This document shows positions 55,729-64,000 of a stretch of 64,000 bases of DNA, one piece after another. A program made the translations under genes and the position numbers. The notes under the pieces are model-generated. The model was not told the DNA's origin. It did no database searches and saw only the letters and a program-made list of their open reading frames with translations. Source of the DNA: Thermococcus alcaliphilus (GTDB taxonomy: Archaea > Methanobacteriota_B > Thermococci > Thermococcales > Thermococcaceae); assembly GCF_024054535.1 (NCBI RefSeq), contig NZ_JAMXLV010000021.1:62001-126000 (forward strand), given 5' to 3'. Each line of letters starts with the position of its first letter. Position 1 is the first letter of the stretch.

Positions 55729-57537
55729 TTAAAGAGAAGCCCAGAGCTCTATTCCCGCATCTAGCACTCTCTTGAGCTCTTTACCAATTGGTGTGTTTTT
55801 GTTAACCTTTACAAGCCCCTTTCTTGAAGGCGTTGCGGTGAATATGTACTGCTCACCTGCAAAGAACTTAAGGGGTTTCTTAGCAAAATCGGGTGAAACT
55901 CTAAGGACTATTTGCTTTTTCTTTTCTTCTGCCTCCACAGGTATCTTTTCTTTGGGCATTTCCGCGAGCTTTTCGTCAAAGCTTCTTACATCGATACTTA
56001 TGCCAAGCTTTTTCTCTATTTCGCTTATTCTCTTGCCCTTCTTCCCTATTATTGCCGGGATGTCGAACTCATCTGCGTATATTATAGCCTTGTGTGGACT
56101 TGCAAGCTCAACTTCCGTGTAAACGTCGGGAAGGAACTTCTTGATCTCCTGTTTAAGCTTTTTCTCCGCAAGTTTCATTGCCGGCGGCTTCTCTTTTTTC
56201 TTTACTGGAACAACGCTTATCTCTTCTCCATAGGTGTAAATCTCGTATTCAAGTTCACCCGTCATGAAGTCCCTGACCTCTATAACCGGTCTCGCTAAGT
56301 CCTCTTCAGTCATCCCACTTGGCACCTTAACCTTATACTCCAGAGTCAGAACTTTATCAACATTCCCCGCTTTTATGAATATCACTGTATCAACTATTTG
56401 AGGGATCATTCCAAGCTCCACCCTTCCAATAAACCTCTGAATGGCATCTATAGGCTTTGTAGCGTGTACAACGCCTATCATTCCAACTCCCGCAAGCCTT
56501 AGGTCAGCATAGATCTTGAAGTCACTCGTCTTTCTCATCTCGTCAAATATGGTGTAATCTGGTCTCACAAGCAATAGAACATCCCCTGTTTTTTCCATTC
56601 TTCCCCCAAGTGCTGTATACTGGGTTATCTTTTCACTAACCTGAAGGTCTCTGGGTTTTTCCATTGTCTTAACTATCTTACCCATAGAGGCATAGTACTC
56701 AGCTAAAGCCTGTGCAAAAGTTGTCTTTCCCTCTCCAGGCGCACCAGCTATAAGTATTCCCTCCGCTTTGTCGGTTAAACGTTCTAAGAGCTTTTCTGGG
56801 AGGTCGTAGTCCTCTATGCTCAATTTGGTTATTGGCCTTACAGCTGTAATCTCTATTCTATCGGCAAACGGAGGCTTTGCTATAACTATACGGTAGTTCC
56901 TCAACTGAACAACAGTAGCTCCTGGCTCATCAAGCTCTATAAACGACTCTGGGTCTCTCTTAGCCCTCTCGACTATGTCATCCGCTATCTCCTCAAGCTC
57001 CTTATCCGTAAGCTCCTCATCCCTTATGGGAACAAGCCTCCATTGACCGGGCTTTCCTTTCTTTGCCAATGGCTTTACTCCGGCTTTAAGGTGAACGCTC
57101 ATTGTGTGCTCATCAAAAAAGTCCTCAAGTCTGTGCTTGACCTCTTTTCTGCTCTCCAAGTAGATTACCTCAATGCCCTTGGCTATGGCAATATCCCTCT
57201 GCACCTGATCACCGGTTATAAGGATTGCGTTAAGCTCTCTGGCAACTTCTCTTATCATGTGGTCAATTTCCCCAGCCTTTGCCCTTCTAATTTGCCACAA
57301 ATCCGGCCTTTCACCGTAGAATTCTAAAAGGATCTTATCTTCATCGGCAAGCTTTCTAAGTTTTTTTAACTCTTCCAATCCAGTGTGCCCTATAGCCTTG
57401 CCCTCATTTGCCTGATGCTCGATCTCAGCAACGACGGCCTCAGGAATAATTACCTTAACCTTTTCGTTAATCCTATTGAGGTATTGAGTGAGCCTCCCAT
57501 CGACTATAACACTCGTGTCTGCAACAAATACCCTCAT
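55729..57537 (-). CDS. PIN-domain, secretion-type ATPase and KH-domain fusion protein
   Basis: A 602-residue protein. The N-terminal PIN nuclease domain is MRVFVADTSVIVDGR with ITGDQVQRDIAIA. A VirB11/PilT-like ATPase follows (Walker A AGAPGEGKTTFAQ; DYTIFDEMRKTSDFKIYADL), and near residue 520 a KH domain IIGKKGKRISEIEKKLGI. It is a conserved archaeal protein thought to act on RNA. The start is ATG 57537 behind GGAAGGTGAGAAAA; a longer frame to 57594 lacks one. It is back to back with the MinD gene (90 bp). Confidence 0.92.
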   Translation of the reverse strand: MRVFVADTSVIVDGRLTQYLNRINEKVKVIIPEAVVAEIEHQANEGKAIGHTGLEELKKLRKLADEDKILLEFYGERPDLWQIRRAKAGEIDHMIREVARELNAILITGDQVQRDIAIAKGIEVIYLESRKEVKHRLEDFFDEHTMSVHLKAGVKPLAKKGKPGQWRLVPIRDEELTDKELEEIADDIVERAKRDPESFIELDEPGATVVQLRNYRIVIAKPPFADRIEITAVRPITKLSIEDYDLPEKLLERLTDKAEGILIAGAPGEGKTTFAQALAEYYASMGKIVKTMEKPRDLQVSEKITQYTALGGRMEKTGDVLLLVRPDYTIFDEMRKTSDFKIYADLRLAGVGMIGVVHATKPIDAIQRFIGRVELGMIPQIVDTVIFIKAGNVDKVLTLEYKVKVPSGMTEEDLARPVIEVRDFMTGELEYEIYTYGEEISVVPVKKKEKPPAMKLAEKKLKQEIKKFLPDVYTEVELASPHKAIIYADEFDIPAIIGKKGKRISEIEKKLGISIDVRSFDEKLAEMPKEKIPVEAEEKKKQIVLRVSPDFAKKPLKFFAGEQYIFTATPSRKGLVKVNKNTPIGKELKRVLDAGIELWASL

Positions 57538-57627
57538 TTTTCTCACCTTCCCATTGCTGGTCTCTCCACTTATAACCTTTTGGTAAAAGTTCATAAAGGT
57601 TTAGGAGAATTATAGTGGGGAATAAAC

Positions 57628-58365
57628 ATGGGGAGAATAATCTCAATAGCTTCTGGAAAAGGAGGTACCGGAAAAACAACCATTACAGCAAACCTTGCGA
57701 TTGCTCTAGGAAAGTTGGGAAAAAAAGTATGCGCGGTTGATGCGGATTTGACTATGGCAAACCTAAGCCTGCATTTTGGATTAGACGATGCTGGAAGAAC
57801 TATTCACGATGTGTTAATTGAAGGGGAAGACATAAGAAAAGCTGTCCATACCACGAAGTACGAGCTCGTGTACGTAGTCCCAGCTGCAGTGGATTGGGAG
57901 CACGTTGCTAAAGCAGATCCTAGAGATCTACCAAAGGTGATCCCCAAGCTAAAGGAGGATTTTGATTACATCCTTATAGACTGTCCAGCGGGGCTGCAAA
58001 TAGATGCCATGAGTGCCATGCTGAGTGGGGAGGAGATTATCCTAGTAACTAATCCGGAGATAGCAAGCCTCAGCGACACAATGAAAGTAGGGATAGTGCT
58101 GAAGAAAGCTGGGCGAGAAGTTTTGGGGTTTATACTTAACAGGTACGGTGGACATAAAAACGACATACCCCCAGAAGCCGCCGAAGAGGTTATGGAGTTT
58201 CCTCTCTTGGCAGTTATTCCTGAAGATCCAAAAGTAAGGGAAGCAGCACTGGAAGGAATGCCCGTAGTAGTATATGCTCCAGATTCAAAAGCCTCAAAAG
58301 CATTTTTTGAACTTGCGGAGAAGATTGTAGGGATGGAATCAGGGAGACAATGGTGGATGGAGTGA
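57628..58365 (+). CDS. minD: MinD/ParA-family ATPase
   Basis: A 245-residue protein with deviant Walker A GKGGTGKT at residues 10-17, the switch DADLTMANLSLHFGL and IDCPAGLQ. MinD-like ATPases in archaea sit at the cell poles and organise chemotaxis and archaellum machinery; whether this copy does so cannot be told. The sequence lacks an obvious C-terminal amphipathic membrane helix. It overlaps the GPN GTPase by 16 bp, so both are expressed together. Confidence 0.92.
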   Translation: MGRIISIASGKGGTGKTTITANLAIALGKLGKKVCAVDADLTMANLSLHFGLDDAGRTIHDVLIEGEDIRKAVHTTKYELVYVVPAAVDWEHVAKADPRDLPKVIPKLKEDFDYILIDCPAGLQIDAMSAMLSGEEIILVTNPEIASLSDTMKVGIVLKKAGREVLGFILNRYGGHKNDIPPEAAEEVMEFPLLAVIPEDPKVREAALEGMPVVVYAPDSKASKAFFELAEKIVGMESGRQWWME

Positions 58366-59105
58366 TAGTGGTATTCGTTGGAACCGCTGGAAGCGGAAAA
58401 ACCACTCTAACAGGAGAATTTGGGAAGTTTTTGGAAGAGAACGAGAAGAGGGTAGCATATATCAACTTAGATACGGGAGTCAAGACCCTTCCCTACACCC
58501 CTACAGTGGATGTTAGAGAGCATATAACCGTGGAAGAGCTTATGAAAAAGGGTTACGGGCCCAATGGGGCTATTGTGGAAAGCTATGACTTTTTGATGGA
58601 CTATCTCGACGAATACGTTGAAAAAATACTAGAGCTGGAAAAAGAAAACGACTACGTTCTTATAGATACCCCAGGCCAGATGGAAACGTTTCTCTTCCAT
58701 GATTTTGGGGTTAAGCTAATGGAAAACCTCCCAACTCCGCTTGTTGTATACTTATTTGATCCCACAATACTAAGAAAACCTCATGATTACTGCTTTGTTA
58801 GGTTTTTTGCCCTTTTGATAGACCTTCGGCTTGGTGCAACAACCGTACCAGCTCTTAACAAGGTGGACCTTATCAGAGATTTGGAAAAGATAAAAAGGTA
58901 TCTAGAGGATGTTGAATATCTCTCAGCTCGTTTAAAGCTTGACAGTTCAATGCAGGGACTTTTGGCGTACAAGCTATGTAAATTTTTACCCGAAGTCTCA
59001 CCCCCGGTTAGGGTGCTCTATCTATCCGCAAAAACGAGAATCGGATTCGATGAACTTGAGACGGTGGCTTATGAACACTACTGCACCTGTGGGGATTTAA
59101 CATAA
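58350..59105 (+). CDS. GPN-loop GTPase
   Basis: A 251-residue GTPase. Walker A GTAGSGKT is at residues 11-18, the hallmark Gly-Pro-Asn at 70-72 (GYGPNGAI), DTPGQME and NKVDL follow. GPN GTPases form homodimers; the eukaryotic versions help assemble or import RNA polymerase II. It ends with CTCGDLT. The start at ATG 58350 lies within the end of minD, and the ribosome site would be GGGAGACA. Confidence 0.93.
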   Translation: MVDGVIVVFVGTAGSGKTTLTGEFGKFLEENEKRVAYINLDTGVKTLPYTPTVDVREHITVEELMKKGYGPNGAIVESYDFLMDYLDEYVEKILELEKENDYVLIDTPGQMETFLFHDFGVKLMENLPTPLVVYLFDPTILRKPHDYCFVRFFALLIDLRLGATTVPALNKVDLIRDLEKIKRYLEDVEYLSARLKLDSSMQGLLAYKLCKFLPEVSPPVRVLYLSAKTRIGFDELETVAYEHYCTCGDLT

Positions 59106-59228
59106 GTTCAGCAGAAAAAATTAGAACAGAACTTTCATTCAAGAAATTTTTCCTAAAATGAATTCTTCTTCAGGAAGAAACCGGGAAGGTTTTTATTGGC
59201 AGATAAACAAGAGATTCTGGTGAGAAAA

Positions 59229-60671
59229 GTGTGTCTCATCGCGGGAGGGATAGGAAAACATCTAAAACCCAAGCTTATAGCAATGATGCGATCTGGAAAA
59301 CATAGGGGTAGGGATTCTTTTGGTGTGTGGACTGATGAAGGGGTGTTGAAGAGCGAGGATTTTTCCAAAATTGGTGAAATTCCAGACGGCAGTATAGGGC
59401 TCCTCCAGTGCCGTTTAGCCATGACAGGTTCAAAGAGCTTTACTCAGCCATTTTTCAATAATTTTGTCCTAGTCCACAATGGAGAGATATACAACCACAG
59501 GCAAATAAGAGAGTTTTTGGAGAGAAGGGGGGTTGGATTCGAGAGTGATGTCGATACGGAAGTGATTCTGCGCTTCTTGGAGTTTCAAATTGAGAGGGGC
59601 AATTCCATAGCTGAGAGCGTGAAAAGCTTAATGAGAATCTTAAACGGAGATTACGCCGTAGCATTTTCCGATAAAGAAAACATCTATCTTTTTAGAGACC
59701 CAATTGGGATTAGACCTCTCTATTATTCTCAGAACGGCTTCTTTGCCTCGGAAAAGAAAGTTCTTTGGAGCATAGGAGAAAGAGCAATCCCCGTAAATCC
59801 AGGAGAGCTCGTTAAAATATCTAGGAAGGGCATTGAACGAGTTCAGCTCTTTACACTCTCAGAGCTAAAAGGAAAACCTTTTTCCTATGAAAGGGCAAAG
59901 CTAAGCATAAGGAAAAGCCTGGAATATGCAGTAAGAATTAGGAGTGCAAAAAAGGTAGGGGTGTTGTTTTCAGGAGGGCTAGATAGTTCTTTAATAGCCC
60001 TTCTTGCTTCAAAATACTCAGATGTTATCCTTTACACGGCGGGGGCAGAAGGGAGTCAAGACTTAGAGTGGGCTAGAAAAGTTAGTGAGAAACTTGGCCT
60101 GAAGCTTAGGGAGTACGTATTTGATCTCGATGACGTAAAAAACTCTCTTGAAAAAGTTATGTTTGCCATAGAAGAGCCCAACCCCATGAACCTCGCGATA
60201 GGAATCCCAATCTACTTCGCAACAAAACTTGCCGGTGAAGACAACACCAAAGTTCTTTTAACCGGTCAAGGAGCCGATGAACTTTTTGGAGGGTATGCAA
60301 AATACCTTAGAGATCCTTCGCTAATGGAGAAAGATATTTTGGAGATGGGAGAAAGGAACCTTGCCAGAGATGACAAAATTGCCATGTTGAACAGCGTTGA
60401 AGGAAGGTTTCCGTTCTTAGATCTCAACGTCGTCAGAAGCGGGCTAAGAACACCTTTAGAGTACAAAATCCACAATGGGGTAAGAAAAGCTATCCTAAGG
60501 GAAGTAGCCCTTGAAATAGGTCTTCCCAAAGAAGTTGCATACAGAGAAAAGAAAGCCTGTCAATATGGAAGCAATGCACAAAAGATTCTCGAAAAGATAG
60601 CAAAGAAAGAGGGCCTGAGGTTATCTCAATTTGCCGAAAAAGTCTTTTATGAGGTTTTTGAACATACATAA
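59229..60671 (+). CDS. asnB: Asparagine synthetase (glutamine-hydrolysing)
   Basis: A 480-residue enzyme if started at the GTG at 59229 (GTG TGT), which makes Cys2 the N-terminal nucleophile of its glutaminase domain. GGTGAG lies 4 bp upstream, and the in-frame ATG at 59196 would bury that Cys. The glutaminase part includes HRGRDSFGVWTD and VHNGEIYNH; the synthetase P-loop SGGLDSS is at 248-254. It makes Asn from Asp, ATP and Gln. The first residues read MCLIAGG rather than the common MCGI. The C-terminus CQYGSN-AQKI is normal for the archaeal type. Confidence 0.93.
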   Translation: MCLIAGGIGKHLKPKLIAMMRSGKHRGRDSFGVWTDEGVLKSEDFSKIGEIPDGSIGLLQCRLAMTGSKSFTQPFFNNFVLVHNGEIYNHRQIREFLERRGVGFESDVDTEVILRFLEFQIERGNSIAESVKSLMRILNGDYAVAFSDKENIYLFRDPIGIRPLYYSQNGFFASEKKVLWSIGERAIPVNPGELVKISRKGIERVQLFTLSELKGKPFSYERAKLSIRKSLEYAVRIRSAKKVGVLFSGGLDSSLIALLASKYSDVILYTAGAEGSQDLEWARKVSEKLGLKLREYVFDLDDVKNSLEKVMFAIEEPNPMNLAIGIPIYFATKLAGEDNTKVLLTGQGADELFGGYAKYLRDPSLMEKDILEMGERNLARDDKIAMLNSVEGRFPFLDLNVVRSGLRTPLEYKIHNGVRKAILREVALEIGLPKEVAYREKKACQYGSNAQKILEKIAKKEGLRLSQFAEKVFYEVFEHT

Positions 60672-60815
60672 ACGGTTTTAAACTTTTTTTAACCCTCGCA
60701 AAGTCAAAAAGAGTTTTCGTAGCATTTGAATAAACAAACAAAGACAGAACAAAACGATTTCATGAAAAAAGCTTAAATAGGATTTTTTCACTATAATAAA
60801 GTGAGGTGATAAGCC

Positions 60816-61991
60816 ATGGTGGCGAAAAAAGTGTTTGCATTGTTGTTTGGTGCCTTGCTCTTAGCGAGCATAATACCACTATCACAGGCACAGAGTCTTT
60901 CAATAGTTATTCTCGTAAGCGACAACGAGGCAGATTCAGCACTTGCAGAGGAACTTGCAGAAGTATTAAACGCAACCGTAGTAGTCACAACTTGGGGAGT
61001 GTATGACCCCAATGTCACGGCAGAGATTATGGAGAACGCCCCAGATAAAGTCATAATCATAGGCGGGCCCGATGCTGTGCCAAAAGATTACGAAACGGAT
61101 CTAGGCGAGCTAGGAGTCTCATACGTTAGGTGGTATGGTGAAAACAGGTACGAAACCAATTTAGAAGTACTTAAAAAAGCTATTGAAGAGTATCCAGAGC
61201 TTTTTGAAGGTGTCAAAATAGTAATCGCTCACGGAAGAGACCTGGGAGCAATAAAACAAGCTAAAGGCATAGAAGGGAAGAAGTTTATCCTATACGTGGA
61301 TAACAATCTAACAAATACAACTGAAATAATTGGTACTCTGCTCAAAACCAAGAGCGTAATAATAATCAAGAGCCATTTAATGGATAACAAAACTGCCGAA
61401 GAAATAAGAGAACGTGTTAGGGAGAGAGTCAGAGACGGAAACGTAACCGAAGAAGACGTAAATGTGACAGCTGAGATGGCATGGGAGGCAATACAAGTGG
61501 CTATTAACAGAACTGAAACGGCAAAAGAAATGCTCGATGATCTTCCAGTTCCAGCCGCTAAAAGACTAATTGAAATTGCCGAAAAGAAAATACAAATCGC
61601 AAACGAGAGCTACAATGAAGGAAACTATGGAAAAGCTTATGGACAAGCAATAGCTGCAAAGGCTCACGCAGAGGCGGTGATTAAGCTGGCCAGCAAGGAG
61701 TGGCAGAAGGTCATTCATGCAAGGGTTGACATCCAGCTCGAAAAGGAAGTACACAGGCTCGAAGTTAAAATAAAAGTTCTCGAAAAAGCTGGAATTGATG
61801 TAACTCAAATAAAAGAGAAGATAGATGCCGCAAAAGCCGCAATCCAAGCAGGAGATTACGACACTGCTAGAGAGCTCATCGAAGATGCCAAAAACATGTT
61901 AAGGGAAGCCTTTATGCAAGGAAAAGGCAAAATAAAGGAGAAGTACCTACCAGTAAATCCACCACGTGGAAAAGGTAGAGGCAGACCATAG
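60816..61991 (+). CDS. Secreted protein with CWB2-like domain and coiled coil
   Basis: A 391-residue protein. The signal peptide is MVAKKVFALLFGALLLASII with a likely cut after SQAQ. The next 150 residues (IVILVSDNEADSALAEELAE; KVIIIGGPDAVPKDYETDLG; RWYGENRYETNLEVLKKAIE) match the cell-wall-binding repeat 2 style. A long charged helical stalk follows to the end, with a basic tail (PPRGKGRGRP). Several NxT/NxS sites allow glycosylation. The AGGTGATAAGCC site and a GCTTAAATAGG promoter are clear. It is probably a surface protein near the S-layer. Confidence 0.82.
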   Translation: MVAKKVFALLFGALLLASIIPLSQAQSLSIVILVSDNEADSALAEELAEVLNATVVVTTWGVYDPNVTAEIMENAPDKVIIIGGPDAVPKDYETDLGELGVSYVRWYGENRYETNLEVLKKAIEEYPELFEGVKIVIAHGRDLGAIKQAKGIEGKKFILYVDNNLTNTTEIIGTLLKTKSVIIIKSHLMDNKTAEEIRERVRERVRDGNVTEEDVNVTAEMAWEAIQVAINRTETAKEMLDDLPVPAAKRLIEIAEKKIQIANESYNEGNYGKAYGQAIAAKAHAEAVIKLASKEWQKVIHARVDIQLEKEVHRLEVKIKVLEKAGIDVTQIKEKIDAAKAAIQAGDYDTARELIEDAKNMLREAFMQGKGKIKEKYLPVNPPRGKGRGRP

Positions 61992-62026
61992 AAAGGCTTT
62001 TTACTTCTCTTCTACATTTTTTATTC

Positions 62027-63094
62027 ATGAGAATTTTGATTATGGGACATTATCCCCCTCACAAAGGAGGGGTCGCAAATCATACTGATAGCTTAGTTAA
62101 AGAGCTCAGAAAGCGGCATGAAGTGTACGTTCTCACTTATGGACCCATAAAACCCAGAGAGTTTGAGAAAGAGAGAGTTTATCAGGTTAAAGTTCCCCCA
62201 ATCTTTGGTTTGAGAGGAATCCTATTTGCCCTCCTAGCTTTCTTGAAGATAGTTAAACTCCACAAAAAGCTGAATTTTGAGCTCATCCATGCCCACTATA
62301 TTGGAACAACTAGCTATGCCGGGGTTCTCGCAAAGAAGAAACTGGGGATCCCTCTAATTGTAACGGCCCATGGAAGCGACCTTGACTTTATGTCAAACCT
62401 TCCGTTGGGGAGGTACTTTGTTAAGGATAGCATAGCAAAGAGCGATGTTATAATAGCTGTAAGCCACTACCTGAAAAAGAAAGCCCTCTCTCTTGGAGCA
62501 AAAAAGGTAAAAGTTATCCCAAACGGAATAAGGGCACTAAAGCTAAAGAGAGCAGTAAAACGATACATCACGTTCATCGGGGCACTAACCCCCTATAAAG
62601 ACCCAAAAACGTTTATACGCCTTGCAGAATACTTTCCGGATGAGAAATTCCTAGTGGTTGGCGATGGTCCACTGATGGAAGAACTGAAAACCATGGCCCC
62701 TCCTAACGTCAAGTTTCTCGGTTATAGGGAGGATATTGATACCATACTCGCGGAGAGCAAAATGCTAATAGTTCCTTCCCTGAGAGAGGGATTTGGGCTT
62801 GTGATTGTTGAAGCTAATTCCCTTGGAGTGCCCGTAATTGGAAGGGCTGTTGGGGGAATAAAGGAGCTCATAAGGGATGGAAAAAATGGGTATCTCTTTA
62901 AAGACTTTGACGAGCTTATAGAAAGGGTGGAGCTTTTGCTCGATAACAAAAAAGCTTTAAAAATGGGTAAAATTGGAAGAAGAATCGGTGAAAAGTACAC
63001 GTGGGAAAAAGTCGCTGAGAGAGTTGAGAGGGTTTACACGGAAGTTTTAGGTGAGGGACATGACGATAGTGATAAACATGCGAGAAGGCGTTGA
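62027..63094 (+). CDS. GT4-family glycosyltransferase
   Basis: A 355-residue GT-B enzyme. The N-terminal domain begins RILIMGHYPPHKGGVANHTD. The C-terminal domain has TFIGALTPYKDPKTFIRLAE, VVGDGPLMEEL, and the donor-binding REGFGLVIVEANSLGVPVIG. It transfers sugar from a nucleotide or dolichol donor, likely for surface glycans or glycolipids. Start ATG 62027, no strong ribosome site. It lies 36 bp after the CWB2-like surface protein, consistent with a surface role, and overlaps sua5 by 35 bp. Confidence 0.92.
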   Translation: MRILIMGHYPPHKGGVANHTDSLVKELRKRHEVYVLTYGPIKPREFEKERVYQVKVPPIFGLRGILFALLAFLKIVKLHKKLNFELIHAHYIGTTSYAGVLAKKKLGIPLIVTAHGSDLDFMSNLPLGRYFVKDSIAKSDVIIAVSHYLKKKALSLGAKKVKVIPNGIRALKLKRAVKRYITFIGALTPYKDPKTFIRLAEYFPDEKFLVVGDGPLMEELKTMAPPNVKFLGYREDIDTILAESKMLIVPSLREGFGLVIVEANSLGVPVIGRAVGGIKELIRDGKNGYLFKDFDELIERVELLLDNKKALKMGKIGRRIGEKYTWEKVAERVERVYTEVLGEGHDDSDKHARRR

Positions 63095-64000
63095 CTGGGA
63101 GAAAATCAAGATAGCTGCTAGGTTTATTAGAGAGGGGAAACTTGTTGCGTTTCCTACGGAGACGGTTTATGGATTGGGTGCAGATGCTCTAAATGAAAAC
63201 GCTGTCAAAAGAATCTTCGAGGCAAAGGGGAGACCTCCGGATAATCCTTTGATAATTCACATAGCCGAGTTTGATCAGGTTTATGAGCTCGCAAGAGAAG
63301 TCCCTGAGAAAGCTAAAATGCTTGCAGAGAAGTTCTGGCCGGGGCCGTTGACAATAGTGCTCCCCAAAGGGGACAAAGTTCCCTATGCAACCACAGGCGG
63401 GTTAGAGACTGTGGCGATAAGAATGCCCGCTCATGAGATTGCCCTTGCGTTGATAAAGACAAGCAAAAGACCCATTGCTGCGCCTTCAGCCAATATAAGC
63501 GGAAAGCCAAGCCCCACTCTAGCGGAACACGTTGCCGACGACTTTTATGGAAGGATAGAGTGCATAATAGATGGGGGCGAGACAAAGATAGGGGTAGAAT
63601 CAACGGTAATAGATCTAACCACAGAGCCTCCGATGCTCTTAAGACCTGGTGGGTTGCCTCTTGAGGAAATAGAGAGGGTAATCGGAAAAATAAAGATTCA
63701 TCCAGCCGTAAAAGGGAAACCGGTAAAGCTGGCAAAAGCTCCCGGAATGAAGTACAAACACTACGCCCCAGAGGCTCAGGTTATAGTCATCGAAGGAGAG
63801 CGTAAAAGGGTTAAAGAGAAGATCAAGGAGCTTGTCAAAGAGTACAAAGCTCAGGGGATGAAAGTTGGTGTAATGGCCACCGGGGATTTCTATGAGGCAG
63901 ACGCATATTTCAACATAGGGGAGAGCGAGGAAGAGATAGCAAGAAATCTATTTAAAGCCCTTAGAGAACTCGATAAGTCTGGAGTAGACATAATACTAGC
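63060..64000 (+). CDS. sua5: Threonylcarbamoyl-AMP synthase Sua5, C-terminus cut by window
   Basis: The first 313 residues are visible; Sua5 proteins are usually about 340. The YrdC domain is clear: LVAFPTETVYGLGADA, GRPPDNPLIIHIAEF, and APSANISGKPSPT. The linker RPGGLPLEEIE and MKYKHYAPEAQVIVIEG lead into the C-terminal Sua5 domain. It makes threonylcarbamoyl-adenylate from Thr, bicarbonate and ATP, which KEOPS (Pcc1 encoded at 4745) transfers to tRNA. The start is ATG 63060 after GGTGAGGGAC; the gene begins inside the glycosyltransferase end. Confidence 0.95.
   Translation, partial: MTIVINMREGVDWEKIKIAARFIREGKLVAFPTETVYGLGADALNENAVKRIFEAKGRPPDNPLIIHIAEFDQVYELAREVPEKAKMLAEKFWPGPLTIVLPKGDKVPYATTGGLETVAIRMPAHEIALALIKTSKRPIAAPSANISGKPSPTLAEHVADDFYGRIECIIDGGETKIGVESTVIDLTTEPPMLLRPGGLPLEEIERVIGKIKIHPAVKGKPVKLAKAPGMKYKHYAPEAQVIVIEGERKRVKEKIKELVKEYKAQGMKVGVMATGDFYEADAYFNIGESEEEIARNLFKALRELDKSGVDIIL

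Overview
The window is chromosomal DNA of a hyperthermophilic archaeon of the order Thermococcales (Thermococcus or Pyrococcus type). The evidence is: the exosome/proteasome superoperon; the porG-vorDAB-porDAB ferredoxin oxidoreductase cluster in the order known from Pyrococcus; archaeal RNase P proteins; a lone 5S rRNA gene; TFE, Nog1, Cdc48 and KEOPS Pcc1; AT-rich TATA boxes 25-30 bp upstream of starts; and GGTGA-type ribosome binding sites. Assignment to genus or species is not possible by eye.

Layout. 1-663: start of a secreted protein that runs off the left edge. 917-4305: a minus-strand operon (tRNA-binding protein, solenoid protein, zinc protein, DHH phosphoesterase, DUF3194). 4338-10534: the information-processing superoperon on the minus strand (prefoldin beta, Pcc1, Brix, RpoP, L37Ae, Rrp42, Rrp41, Rrp4, SBDS, proteasome alpha, RNase P component 2). 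10584-12631: a DUF763 gene, a gene-free repeat-rich stretch of about 790 bp, and tRNA-Val. 12674-24297: orphan C5 methyltransferase, DUF357, UPF0212, CTP synthase, S8e, Nog1, a ferritin-like/DUF835 fusion, a radical SAM protein and the TldD/TldE pair. 24450-31157: PfkB kinase, an ABC-2 exporter, TFE, DUF2110, a membrane protein and a GC-rich structured RNA leader. 31189-37751: Mrp and the POR/VOR cluster. 38006-42673: phosphate permease, then an apparently self-regulated operon of three small paralogous membrane proteins, an XRE regulator and an ABC exporter. 42717-50666: PRC-barrel protein, Cdc48, a RuvC-like protein, a tiny very acidic protein, MoeA, SerRS, DUF257 and RNase P component 4. 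50674-54285: an OB-fold/winged-helix protein, 5S rRNA, and methylmalonyl-CoA epimerase, MeaB and mutase small subunit. 54423-64000: PHP, Maf, PIN-ATPase-KH, MinD, GPN GTPase, AsnB, a secreted CWB2-like protein, a GT4 glycosyltransferase and a truncated Sua5.

How the genes fit together. RNA processing and quality control dominate the left part: exosome, RNase P, ribosome assembly, KEOPS and the proteasome. Peptide and amino-acid fermentation is represented by POR/VOR and part of the methylmalonyl-CoA route. The ORFs support three probable exporters (two ABC-2 systems and one PiT permease).

Strongest candidates for something undescribed: (1) the repeat-rich gene-free stretch at 11760-12553 next to tRNA-Val, with a 29/33 inverted repeat, a 13-bp exact direct repeat and three hairpins; (2) the 42186-38979 operon, with two abutting 16-bp palindromic operators at its start; (3) the GC-rich foldable RNA at about 31100-31157, with its own TATA box; (4) the 60-residue W/D/E protein at 46546; (5) a 500-residue protein with MCM-like domain order but no Walker motifs, sharing a palindromic TATA box with 5S rRNA. 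In addition, seven of the eight convergent protein-gene pairs overlap at their 3' ends.
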